Origin: an uncultured Clostridia bacterium
GTDB taxonomy: Bacteria; Bacillota; Clostridia; TANB77; CAG-508
Assembly: GCA_934162365.1 (NCBI GenBank)
Contig: CAKPIK010000001.1
Span: 186,001-250,000 of the forward strand
DNA: 64,000 bases
Reading direction: 5' to 3'
Under the pieces are notes generated by a model, which made no database searches, was not told where the DNA came from, and saw only the letters and a program-made list of their open reading frames with translations. The position numbers and the translations under genes were made by a program. Positions 1 through 7,744 of this stretch are shown piece after piece; the first letter of the stretch is position 1, and each line of letters starts with the position of its first letter.

Positions 1-331
1 GGAAATAAAAGAATTATTCGGAAGAGGGCAAAGTTATAGTGACGAAATAGCTATATCAGAAAAAGATTATTTAGATTTGAAAAATGCTGGCTTTAAAAAT
101 ATTGAAAAAATGGAAATATTGCAAAATGAATATTATGAAACGGAAGATGATTTGATGGCACTTCTTTTAAAGACACCAATATTAGATGATTTTTCTGAGT
201 TAAAAAAAGAAGAGTTTGAACACAGAACAATAGTTGAAAAAGATCTGTTTGATGAATATGTAAAAAGGTATAAAACCAAAAAAGGGATATTATTAAAGAG
301 AGTTTTATATGGAATTGTAGCTAAAAAATAA
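1..331 (+). CDS. C-terminal part of a SAM-dependent methyltransferase-like protein (cut by window edge)
   Basis: The frame is open from base 2 to the stop at 331, so the gene begins outside the window and the ATG at 77 is internal. The visible ~109 residues (EIKELFGRGQSYSD..., EDDLMALLLKTPILDDF..., KGILLKRVLYGIVAKK) look like the tail of small class I SAM-dependent methyltransferases, in which a substrate-side helix and a final strand ending in YGIVAKK follow the Rossmann core. The SAM-binding motifs are not in view, so the assignment rests on resemblance of the tail. Substrate unknown. Confidence 0.5.
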   Translation, partial: EIKELFGRGQSYSDEIAISEKDYLDLKNAGFKNIEKMEILQNEYYETEDDLMALLLKTPILDDFSELKKEEFEHRTIVEKDLFDEYVKRYKTKKGILLKRVLYGIVAKK

Positions 332-414
332 AATTAGATGGATTATTTGTAATTTGTGGAAAAAATAGTAAATTTATGATAGAATACAAGTAAATATTTT
401 TTGGGAGAAATGTA

Positions 415-729
415 ATGAAAGAGTTAGAAGAAAAAATAGTTAAATTTGCAGAAGATAGAGATTGGTTACAATTTAATACACCAGAAAACTTAGCCAAGTC
501 AATATCTATTGAGGCAGGAGAATTACTGGAATGTTTTCAATGGAATAATAATTACGACAAAGATGAACTTAAATTTGAAATTGCAGATGTTATGAATTAT
601 TGTATTCTTTTGTGTCATCAAATAGGAGTTGATCCTAAGCAAATAATCTTAGATAAAATGAAAATATCTGAGAGAAAATATCCTGTAGAAAAAGCTAAGG
701 GAGTTAGTACAAAATATAATAAATTATAG
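415..729 (+). CDS. MazG-like nucleotide pyrophosphohydrolase
   Basis: A 104-residue single-domain all-alpha NTP pyrophosphatase of the MazG/dCTPase superfamily. The metal-binding helices are visible as EAGELLECFQW and EIADVMNYC, giving the expected acidic clusters, and the length fits a one-domain family member. Such proteins hydrolyse (d)NTPs to (d)NMP plus pyrophosphate, acting as house-cleaning enzymes or limiting nucleotide pools during phage infection. A spacer of about 85 nt separates it from the gene before, and the next gene starts 10 nt after its stop, so the two may be cotranscribed. Its place at the edge of a run of defence-like genes makes an anti-phage role possible, but that is inference. 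Confidence 0.8.
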   Translation: MKELEEKIVKFAEDRDWLQFNTPENLAKSISIEAGELLECFQWNNNYDKDELKFEIADVMNYCILLCHQIGVDPKQIILDKMKISERKYPVEKAKGVSTKYNKL

Positions 730-738
730 GAGAAAAAC

Positions 739-1161
739 ATGGAAATAATTATAGCAATAATAGGCACGGCAACAGCGGTAATAACAGTATGTTTAACCAA
801 TTTCTTTTCTAAAAAAAACGAATTAAAGTATTCAGAACGAAAATTGAAGGAAAAGTATTATTTTGAATATATAAATAGATTAAGTGATAATGTAAATTAT
901 AATGATAAAGAGTCTACACTAAAAGAAAATAAAGCATTTAATAAATTAATGTTAATCGCAAATATAGATGTATTGAATAAACTTTACCAGTTACAAAATA
1001 TAAGAATAGAAGAAATAAAAAATGGAAATATAAAAAATTATAATGAAAAATATGAAAAATTATTTAAAGAATTAATAATAGAGATAAGAAAAGATTTGTA
1101 TGGAAAAAGAGAAAAAGATTTTCCAAATATTTATTTGTTGGGAGGATTTATAAAAAAATAA
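739..1161 (+). CDS. Small membrane-anchored hypothetical protein
   Basis: 140 residues. The first ~22 residues (IIIAIIGTATAVITVCLTNFF) form one hydrophobic segment, followed by a Lys/Glu-rich, largely helical cytoplasmic part. I do not recognise the family. The topology (one N-terminal helix, charged tail) is common among small proteins of defence islands. It starts 10 nt after the MazG-like gene behind a TAGGAG Shine-Dalgarno and ends 22 nt before the DUF2075 gene, so all three could form one transcript. No catalytic motif is visible. Confidence 0.6.
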   Translation: MEIIIAIIGTATAVITVCLTNFFSKKNELKYSERKLKEKYYFEYINRLSDNVNYNDKESTLKENKAFNKLMLIANIDVLNKLYQLQNIRIEEIKNGNIKNYNEKYEKLFKELIIEIRKDLYGKREKDFPNIYLLGGFIKK

Positions 1162-1183
1162 TAATTAATGGGGGCAAATTATT

Positions 1184-3160
1184 ATGATAGTATATGAAGC
1201 GACAAAAGAGATATTTATTAATGATGTAATAAATAATCAAATAGCTAGTAGGATAGAACAATTATATAGACTAAGAGTGGGACAAAATGTTAATCCAAGA
1301 GAAAAAGAAGCTTGGAAGAATTCTATGATGTATATGAATAATGTTTTAAACGATGTTAGTATTCCAAATAATAGTGGGATAGCAATAGAATTTAAAATTC
1401 CATATACTTCTAAAAGAATAGACTTTATTATAACTGGAAGAGATAAACAAGGGAGAAACATTGCAATTATAGTTGAGTTAAAACAATGGACAGAGGCTGA
1501 AATTGTTGAAGGTCAAGATGGTATTGTTAGAACTTTTACAGGTGGTGCAATGAGAGAGGTTGCTCATCCATCTTATCAAGCATGGTCATATGCAGCTTAT
1601 ATTGAAGATTTTAATGAAAATGTCCAAAGAGATAATGTAAAATTATTACCTTGTGCATATTTACACAACTATGAAAATGTTGAACCCAAAACTATACTAT
1701 CGGACAAGTATAAAGATTATATTGAAAAAGCTCCTGTATTTATTAGTGGTGATGCTCTCAAATTAAGAGAATTCATTAAAAAGTATGTTACAGAAGGTGA
1801 TAACAAGGAAACATTATATTTAATTGAAAACGGAAAAATAAAACCTTCTAAATCATTACAAGATTGTATAGCAGGAATGGTAAAACAAAATAAAGAATTT
1901 ATATTATTAGATAATCAAAAAGTAGTATATGAAACAGCAATGGAAATGGCAAAGAAATCTAATGAAGATGGTAAAAAAAGATGTTTAATTGTTAAAGGTG
2001 GACCAGGTACAGGAAAAACAGTCTTAGCAATAAATCTACTATCAGATTTAACAAACAAGCCATATGAAATGGTATGCCACTATGTAACTAAAAATGCTGC
2101 GCCAAGAGCAGTATTTAAAGCTAAATTAAAAGGAACAGAAAAGATATCTAAAATAGATAATATGTTTAAAGGTTCAGGAATATATACTGAAGCTAAAAAA
2201 GATGATGTAGGAGTTATTCTAGCAGATGAAGCACATAGGTTAAATGCAAAATCAGGTATGTTTAAGAATCAAGGAGAAAATCAAATAAAAGAAATTATAA
2301 ATGCAGCCAAGTTTTCAGTTTTCTTTATTGATGAAACACAAAGAATAGATATTTACGATATAGGTTCAGTTGACGAAATTGAAAAATATTTAGATGAATT
2401 CGGAATAGTAGGAGAAGAAAGAAAAATATTAGAGCTTGAATCTCAATTTAGATGTAATGGTTCAGATGGATATTTGGCATGGTTAGATGATGTGCTAGAA
2501 ATAAGACAAACAGCTAATAATGATGGATTTGATATTGATTACGATATTCAAATAATGGATAATCCTAATGATGTTAAGGATAAAATATTTGAATTAAATA
2601 AAATAAATAATAAAGCAAGATTATTGGCAGGATATTGTTGGACTTGGATTAAGGAAGGTAAAAATGATACGAAGGTTCACGATATAGTTATACCAGAATA
2701 TAACTTTGAAATGAGTTGGAATTTAGGAAGCAGTTCGACTTGGGCAATTGATCCTGAATCTGTAAATGAAGTAGGATGCATACATACATCTCAAGGATTA
2801 GAATTCGATTATACAGGAGTAATAATTGGTAAAGATTTGAGATATGAAAATGGTAAAATTATTACTGACTTTACAGAAAGAGCAAGTACAGATAATTCAT
2901 TAAAAGGAATTAAGAAAATGTACAAAGAAAATCCTGAAAAAGCATTAAAACTAGCTGATGAAATTATAAAAAATACATATAGAACTCTTATGACTAGAGG
3001 TCAGAAGGGATGCTATATCTATTGTGAGGACAAGCCTTTAGCTGAGTATTTAAAAAGTAGGATAAATAGATGTAATGGAATTACTTATGCAACAGATGAA
3101 GAAGATGAAAATTACGAAATGATGGTTGCTGAAGCTAGTGAAGAGTATAGATACGAATAA
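1184..3160 (+). CDS. DUF2075 DNA/RNA helicase-like ATPase with N-terminal PD-(D/E)XK-like nuclease
   Basis: A 658-residue two-part protein. The N-terminal ~200 residues contain E69, D80 and E98-L-K100 in strand contexts (SKRIDFIITG, NIAIIVELKQW), the layout of a PD-(D/E)XK nuclease. The rest is the Schlafen-type P-loop domain known as DUF2075, with Walker A GGPGTGKT (272-279), a DEAH Walker B (348-351) and later helicase motifs such as LESQFRC and HTSQGLEFD. Related proteins are predicted DNA/RNA helicases and are frequent in defence islands. It starts behind a GGGGCAA ribosome site. The nuclease assignment is motif-based; the DUF2075 assignment is firmer. Confidence 0.85.
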   Translation: MIVYEATKEIFINDVINNQIASRIEQLYRLRVGQNVNPREKEAWKNSMMYMNNVLNDVSIPNNSGIAIEFKIPYTSKRIDFIITGRDKQGRNIAIIVELKQWTEAEIVEGQDGIVRTFTGGAMREVAHPSYQAWSYAAYIEDFNENVQRDNVKLLPCAYLHNYENVEPKTILSDKYKDYIEKAPVFISGDALKLREFIKKYVTEGDNKETLYLIENGKIKPSKSLQDCIAGMVKQNKEFILLDNQKVVYETAMEMAKKSNEDGKKRCLIVKGGPGTGKTVLAINLLSDLTNKPYEMVCHYVTKNAAPRAVFKAKLKGTEKISKIDNMFKGSGIYTEAKKDDVGVILADEAHRLNAKSGMFKNQGENQIKEIINAAKFSVFFIDETQRIDIYDIGSVDEIEKYLDEFGIVGEERKILELESQFRCNGSDGYLAWLDDVLEIRQTANNDGFDIDYDIQIMDNPNDVKDKIFELNKINNKARLLAGYCWTWIKEGKNDTKVHDIVIPEYNFEMSWNLGSSSTWAIDPESVNEVGCIHTSQGLEFDYTGVIIGKDLRYENGKIITDFTERASTDNSLKGIKKMYKENPEKALKLADEIIKNTYRTLMTRGQKGCYIYCEDKPLAEYLKSRINRCNGITYATDEEDENYEMMVAEASEEYRYE

Positions 3161-3225
3161 GACTAAAGAAAAGCAAAATATGAATGTAAAAATACAGGAT
3201 TATTTTGTATTTTTTGATAGAAAAA
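3161..3225 (+). repeat. Copy 1 of a repeated module-end element with weak hairpin
   Basis: Directly after the DUF2075 stop comes AAAAGCAAAATATGAA, a short variable stretch, then ACAGGATTATTTTGTATTTTTT. Closely related sequence follows the RloB-like gene (7671-7723) and, shortened, the Mrr gene (5302-5336). In the third copy the ends AAAAGCAAA and TTTTGCTTTT can pair; here the match is poorer. Confidence 0.5.
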
Positions 3226-3302
3226 TACAAGCTTCGACAAAATTTGCGGATAAAAAATGCTATAGTATATAAGACGTATTATAATATAAAGGAGAATAAA
3301 AA

Positions 3303-3701
3303 ATGTACAAAGAACTGAAAGTTATTTATAAAATAATAGCATGGATAATATGCGCAGTAACAATTGATCTAATAGATTTGACAGATAGTTTTATTTTAAA
3401 TTATTTTATAATACCACCTATTATAGAATTTATTATAGAAAATTTATCATATTTAACATGTAATATAATTGTATACAGAAAATTAGATATCAATAATTCT
3501 TTTTTTGGTAGTTTTGGATATTGGATTTCATATATTATATATATATTAATATTGTTTGGAATATTAGTTATTTTAAAATTTGCTGGAGTGATACCGTTTG
3601 TAACCAATCTAGATACGAAAATTTTTAATAAAATTATGAATTATATAAAAGATATGTTTATGATACCAGTGAATCAAATTGTAGAAATATTAAAAAATTA
3701 A
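3303..3701 (+). CDS. Hypothetical membrane protein
   Basis: 132 residues with about three hydrophobic segments: residues ~8-30, ~30-57 (interrupted) and ~70-98 (IIYILILFGILVILKFAGVIPF). Family not recognised. The ribosome site is AAAGGAGAA about 6 nt before the ATG. It lies between the DUF2075 gene and the Mrr-type nuclease, 23 nt before the latter, so it may share a transcript with the nuclease. A membrane protein paired with a nuclease is a common defence layout, but no domain supports that here. Confidence 0.6.
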   Translation: MYKELKVIYKIIAWIICAVTIDLIDLTDSFILNYFIIPPIIEFIIENLSYLTCNIIVYRKLDINNSFFGSFGYWISYIIYILILFGILVILKFAGVIPFVTNLDTKIFNKIMNYIKDMFMIPVNQIVEILKN

Positions 3702-3724
3702 AAAATTTATATAAGGAGGTAATT

Positions 3725-5293
3725 ATGGCAAATAGAAATTACTACAGAATAGTTTTATCTAATGATTTTTTAGGATTAAGTAAAGAAATTAGTGCACCTA
3801 ACAGATATGAATTAGATATAAAAGTAGAAAATCAGAAAAGAATATGGGATGAAAGAGTTAAAAGAGAATTGGTAAGACAAGATAAAGAGCAAATGAAATT
3901 AAAAGCAGATAGATTAACTAAAATGGATGAAAGAAAAATGAAGGAATATGAAAATATTGCTAAAAAATGCTATTTTCAGAAATCAAGAAAATATTATGAT
4001 AGTTTAATAAACAATAAAGAATATGAAAAATATGTTAGTAAATTAGCATGTCCAACTATAGAACAAATAAATGAGGAAATAGAAGTTCCTAAAAAGAGCT
4101 TCTTAGAAATAATACTTAAACAAAAGAAAATTAATCGTATTCAGAAGGAAGAGGAAGCTAAAAAATTATTAGAAGAAAGAACAGAAAAGTACAATCAAGA
4201 TTTGATATTGGAAAAAAGTGAATATGATATAAAAAAATCTAAATATATTCAAGAGCAAGAAAATAAAAATCAAATAGTAAGAAATAATCAAGAAAAATAT
4301 AATAATCATGATGTTGAACAAATAGAAAAATATTTTGAATATGTATTAGAAAAAAGCAAATTTCCAGATGAATTTGTAAAGGATTATGAAATACAGTACC
4401 TACCAGAGAAAAAGACATTAATTGTTTCATATTATTTGCCAAATGCAGACTTAATTCCTAAAACGATACAACATAAATATGTTAGTACAAGAAATCAAAT
4501 AGATGAAATCAATTTGACGGATAAAAAATTTGATAAATTTTATAATGATATAATATATATGTGCTGTTTAAGAACCTTAGAAGAAATTTTTAAATCAGAT
4601 GATTTAGATAATATTCAAAATGTTGTATACAATGGATGGACAAAGTATGTAGATAAGAGTACAGGGCAAGATGCAGAAAGTTGTATAATTACAGTTGATG
4701 CTGATAAAAGTAAATTCTTAAATATTAATTTAGGAAATGTTGTATATAAAGAATGTATAAAAGGATTAAAAGGAATTTTTGCACCAAGTATGTTATCCTT
4801 AACACCGGTTGTACCATATTTAAGTATTGATAGAAATGATTCAAGATTTATTGAGAGCAAAGAAGTTTCTGAAATAGGTTTAGATGGATTTAATCTTGCA
4901 ACTATGCCATGGGAGGATTTTGAGTATTTTGTTAGAGAGTTATTTGATAAAATGTTTAACGCAAATGGTGGAGAAGTAAAAGTAACTCAAGCAAGTCATG
5001 ATGGAGGAGTTGATGCAATAGCATTTGATGATGATCCAATTCGTGGTGGTAAATTTGTTATACAAGCCAAAAGGTACAATAATGTTGTTCCAGTATCAGC
5101 AGTAAGAGATCTTTACGGAACTATGATTCATGAAGGAGCAACAAAAGGAATTTTAGTGACAACAAGTTCATATGGAAAAGAAGCTTATGATTTTTCAAAG
5201 GATAAACCTATAACTTTAATAGATGGACAAGCATTATTAGGGTTATTAAATAAATATGGTTATAGTAATTTAACAATAAAGATTAATAAATAA
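3725..5293 (+). CDS. Mrr-type restriction endonuclease with long coiled-coil N-terminus
   Basis: 522 residues. The last ~130 residues are a restriction endonuclease-like Mrr_cat domain: MPWEDFEYFVRELF helix, then DGGVDAIAF and FVIQAKRY, giving the D...QxK catalytic signature, then GILVTTSSYGKEA. Mrr-family enzymes cut modified or foreign DNA. The N-terminal ~200 residues are rich in Lys, Glu and Arg and predicted coiled coil, and a middle segment (~210-390) may be a sensing domain. A strong AAGGAGG ribosome site precedes the ATG. No methyltransferase is adjacent, which fits a solitary modification-dependent enzyme; the DNA target cannot be read from sequence. Confidence 0.85.
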   Translation: MANRNYYRIVLSNDFLGLSKEISAPNRYELDIKVENQKRIWDERVKRELVRQDKEQMKLKADRLTKMDERKMKEYENIAKKCYFQKSRKYYDSLINNKEYEKYVSKLACPTIEQINEEIEVPKKSFLEIILKQKKINRIQKEEEAKKLLEERTEKYNQDLILEKSEYDIKKSKYIQEQENKNQIVRNNQEKYNNHDVEQIEKYFEYVLEKSKFPDEFVKDYEIQYLPEKKTLIVSYYLPNADLIPKTIQHKYVSTRNQIDEINLTDKKFDKFYNDIIYMCCLRTLEEIFKSDDLDNIQNVVYNGWTKYVDKSTGQDAESCIITVDADKSKFLNINLGNVVYKECIKGLKGIFAPSMLSLTPVVPYLSIDRNDSRFIESKEVSEIGLDGFNLATMPWEDFEYFVRELFDKMFNANGGEVKVTQASHDGGVDAIAFDDDPIRGGKFVIQAKRYNNVVPVSAVRDLYGTMIHEGATKGILVTTSSYGKEAYDFSKDKPITLIDGQALLGLLNKYGYSNLTIKINK

Positions 5294-5301
5294 GTGTATA
5301 A

Positions 5302-5336
5302 AAAAGCAATATAATGAAAAGTTATAGGATTAATCA
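5302..5336 (+). repeat. Copy 2 of the repeated module-end element (short)
   Basis: After the Mrr stop: AAAAGCAATATAATGAAAAG, then TTATAGGATTAATC. It aligns with copies at 3169-3225 and 7671-7723 over AAAAGCAA, a TATGA-like stretch and AAAGTTA(C/T)AGGATTA. Here the ATG of the element is the apparent start of the decayed gene that follows. Confidence 0.45.
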
Positions 5337-5635
5337 ATGAAAAAATAATATCAAATAAAATTCAGTGTAAACATTGTGGAGATATAATTGAATCGAAAAG
5401 TGTGCATAATTTAGTTTCTTGAAAATGTGAAAGTTATCACATTGATGGTGGTAATGAATACTTACGCTTTGGAGGAAAAGATTTTAGTGAAATTTTAATT
5501 ATTTTTGATGATGATACAGAAGTATTAGCGAGTGATGAAGAAAATTATAAAAAGAACTATGAGAAATGGGAAAAAAATAAGTATAGAAATATTGGTAATT
5601 CTTCTTTGAACAAAATAGATAGAATAGATAATTAA
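5314..5635 (+). pseudogene. Decayed zinc-ribbon-type small protein gene
   Basis: A coding remnant of about 105 codons. From 5321 the frame reads ...IQCKHCGDIIESKSVHNLVS, then TGA (5420-5422), then KCESYHIDGGNEYLRFGG... to a TAA at 5633. The CxxCGDIIESK and DGGNEYLR parts resemble a family of ~100-residue phage/defence-associated proteins in which a second Cys motif sits where the TGA is. The only ATG upstream (5314) is in another frame, so at least one frameshift and one nonsense change separate it from an intact gene. The family recall is from memory; the decay is visible directly. Confidence 0.6.
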
Positions 5636-5662
5636 TTTATAAAATTAAAGTGCAATTTTAAT

Positions 5663-5693
5663 ATTTTAAAGTGCAAAAATTGCACTTTAAAAT
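5663..5693. terminator. Perfect 14-bp inverted repeat
   Basis: ATTTTAAAGTGCAA, loop AAA, TTGCACTTTAAAAT. The arms are perfectly complementary. A third copy of AAAGTGCAA starts at 5648. It has no strong T-run on either strand and could be a terminator for the decayed gene or a binding site. Confidence 0.5.
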
Positions 5694-5714
5694 AAAATAC
5701 AAATATAACAAAGT

Positions 5715-5766
5715 AAAAATATCAATAAAATTTGAGAAAAAATCTCAAAAACATTGATATTTTTTT
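5715..5766 (+). terminator. Nested hairpin ending in a T-run, overlapping a promoter
   Basis: Outer arms AAAAATATCAAT / ATTGATATTTTT enclose a second inverted repeat TTTGAG...CTCAAA. The right arm runs into six T residues, as in an intrinsic terminator. The same right arm supplies the TTGATA -35 box of the next promoter. Confidence 0.6.
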
Positions 5767-5782
5767 GAGATTAGCATATAAT
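5754..5782 (+). promoter_or_regulatory. Promoter for the RloA/RloB pair
   Basis: TTGATA (5754-5759), 17-nt spacer, TATAAT (5777-5782), 25 nt before the ribosome site AAAGGAGG. The spacer and both boxes fit a housekeeping sigma promoter. The -35 box lies within the right arm of the preceding hairpin. Confidence 0.75.
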
Positions 5783-5807
5783 ACATAAAGAAAAGGAGGA
5801 TTTAAAA

Positions 5808-7016
5808 ATGTTAATAAGATTTAGTTTTAAAAATTTCAAATCTTTTAAAAATGAAAATTGCTTGGATATGGAAGCAACATCACTAAAAGAACATGAATAT
5901 AATATAGCTAAAACGGAAAATGGTGAATATTTAAAAGTATCAGCAATTTATGGTGCAAATGCTAGTGGAAAAACTAATGTGCTACAAGCATTTGGATATA
6001 TGAAAAACAGAGTGTTAATAACAGATGATTCAAGAAAAAATTCTCCATCAGAAGAAAATGTTTTTAGCTATATGGTAAATAACGAGCCAATTAGCTTAGA
6101 AGTAGAAATACTAGCTAAAAATGGAAAAGTATATAAATATGGTTTCGAAGTATTAAAAGATTATATTATATCAGAATGGTTATTTGAAAAAAAAATAAAT
6201 AAGTTTTATACAATATTTGAAAGAGATAGTAACAACGTAATTTTAAAAGATGAAAATAAAAAGCAAGAATTTTCTAACATAGATGAAAGAACTTTATTTT
6301 TAAATATTTATAGTAAAATTGATAGCAATAACAAAGATCTTAATAATGTAGTAGAATGGTTTATAAATTCTAATTATTTAGACTTAGGAAATCCTTTATT
6401 TGAAAATAATATAAATAATAGAATATCATTAAAAATATTAAGTGATGAGAAATATAAAAACGAATTAATAAGATTTATAAAGACATTTGATTCTGGCATT
6501 GAAGGTATAAAAGTTACTCCAGATTCAGTAGAAGCTGTAAAAAATAATAATGGTGTTGTAAAGATAGAATTAATTCATAAAGGAGAAAATGGAATTATTA
6601 AGGCATTACCATTAGAGCTTGAATCAAATGGAACAAGAAAAATGTTTCATCTATTTGACTTCTTTATGGATGCATTAAAATTAGGTATGGTTTTATTTGT
6701 TGATGAATTAGATGCTAAGTTGCATCCATTATTAACAAGATATATTATAAATTTATTCCATAATCCAGAAACTAATATTGGAAATGGACAGTTAATATAT
6801 TCAACTCATGATACTGTTAATTTAAATAAGGATACTTTTAGAAGAGATGAAATATGGTTTGCAGAAAAAAATAAAGATGGAATTTCTACAATTTATTCAT
6901 TGTCTGATTACAAAATAAATGACACAAAGGTAAGAAATGATGCAACTTACAATAAAGATTACTTGTCTGGAAGATATGGTGCAATTCCAGTATTAGAAGA
7001 TTTTGATATAGTATAA
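5808..7016 (+). CDS. RloA/AbiLi-like AAA ATPase (defence pair, first gene)
   Basis: 402 residues of the AAA_15/OLD-like ATPase group. Walker A GANASGKT is at 49-56, the Walker B region is MVLFVDELDAKLHP (~295-308) and a switch histidine lies in YSTHDT (~340). Similar ATPases partner with Toprim-like RloB proteins in the RloA-RloB and lactococcal AbiL systems, where the ATPase is thought to sense infection and control its partner. The TAA overlaps the ATG of the next gene by one base, so translation is probably coupled. The gene has its own promoter at 5754-5782. The exact system name is inferred from the gene pair. Confidence 0.85.
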   Translation: MLIRFSFKNFKSFKNENCLDMEATSLKEHEYNIAKTENGEYLKVSAIYGANASGKTNVLQAFGYMKNRVLITDDSRKNSPSEENVFSYMVNNEPISLEVEILAKNGKVYKYGFEVLKDYIISEWLFEKKINKFYTIFERDSNNVILKDENKKQEFSNIDERTLFLNIYSKIDSNNKDLNNVVEWFINSNYLDLGNPLFENNINNRISLKILSDEKYKNELIRFIKTFDSGIEGIKVTPDSVEAVKNNNGVVKIELIHKGENGIIKALPLELESNGTRKMFHLFDFFMDALKLGMVLFVDELDAKLHPLLTRYIINLFHNPETNIGNGQLIYSTHDTVNLNKDTFRRDEIWFAEKNKDGISTIYSLSDYKINDTKVRNDATYNKDYLSGRYGAIPVLEDFDIV

Positions 7017-7660
7017 TGAAAAGTAAAGAATTCAAATGGAACAAAAGAAAATCAAATTTTTTGCAAGTTGCACCATCAAATTATTTGATCGTATGCGAAG
7101 GAAAACAAACAGAACCTAACTATTTTAATGGTTTAAAGAAGAAGATAAATGAAAAATATGGTAACAAAGTTGATGTTTTAATTCCTAGCATTGAAGTAAA
7201 AGGGACAGGTATGAATACTACATCTTTAGTAAAATATACTCAAAAGATAATAAATTATTCTAATAAGATATATGGACAAGTTTGGGTTGTATTTGACAAA
7301 GATGATTACAATGATGAACAATTCGATTTAGCAATAAAAAATTGTGATTATAATGTAGCATGGTCTAATCCAAATTTTGAATTATGGTTATTAGCACATT
7401 TTAAGAAAGTAAACAGATATGTTTCAAAAGATGATGTGTTACAAGAACTAAGTAAAGAATTTCAAAGAAATGGATTAGGTGAATACGCTAAGAATGATGT
7501 AAATATATTTGATAAAGTTACTAGTGAAGGAAAGCTACATACTGCAATAAAAAATTGCGAATATATGGAAGTATTAAATAAAGGTGGACAAGCATCACAA
7601 AGAAATCCACTGACTAGAGTTTATAAAATAGTAGATGGATTAAAAGAGTATTTAGAATAA
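7016..7660 (+). CDS. RloB-like (AbiLii-type) Toprim-fold protein
   Basis: 214 residues. The N-terminal part has NYLIVCEGKQTEPNYFNGL, the E-containing first Toprim-like motif of RloB proteins, and a later acidic motif VWVVFDKDDYND (DxD), followed by WSNPNFELWLLAHF, a family hallmark. RloB/AbiLii proteins are presumed nucleases acting with the upstream ATPase. The start codon overlaps the stop of the RloA-like gene by one base. A hairpin-like repeat follows the stop. Family confidence is high; biochemical activity is inferred. Confidence 0.85.
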   Translation: MKSKEFKWNKRKSNFLQVAPSNYLIVCEGKQTEPNYFNGLKKKINEKYGNKVDVLIPSIEVKGTGMNTTSLVKYTQKIINYSNKIYGQVWVVFDKDDYNDEQFDLAIKNCDYNVAWSNPNFELWLLAHFKKVNRYVSKDDVLQELSKEFQRNGLGEYAKNDVNIFDKVTSEGKLHTAIKNCEYMEVLNKGGQASQRNPLTRVYKIVDGLKEYLE

Positions 7661-7670
7661 GTTTACAAAA

Positions 7671-7723
7671 GAAAAGCAAAGTATGAGAGTAATTAAAAGT
7701 TACAGGATTATTTTGCTTTTTTA
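7671..7723 (+). repeat. Copy 3 of the repeated module-end element, hairpin-forming
   Basis: GAAAAGCAAAGTATGAGAG, short insert, then GTTACAGGATTATTTTGCTTTTTTAA. The ends AAAAGCAAA and TTTTGCTTTT pair, with a T-run after, so this copy could terminate transcription of the RloA/B pair. It also reads as a tiny ORF (MRVIKSYRIILLF). Confidence 0.55.
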
Positions 7724-7744
7724 ATAAGAGAGGAGAAACATAGA

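Noticed and set aside
5420..5422. TGA as a selenocysteine codon
   Set aside because: No obvious SECIS-like stem was recognised downstream and the start of the same gene is also frameshifted, so decay explains it.
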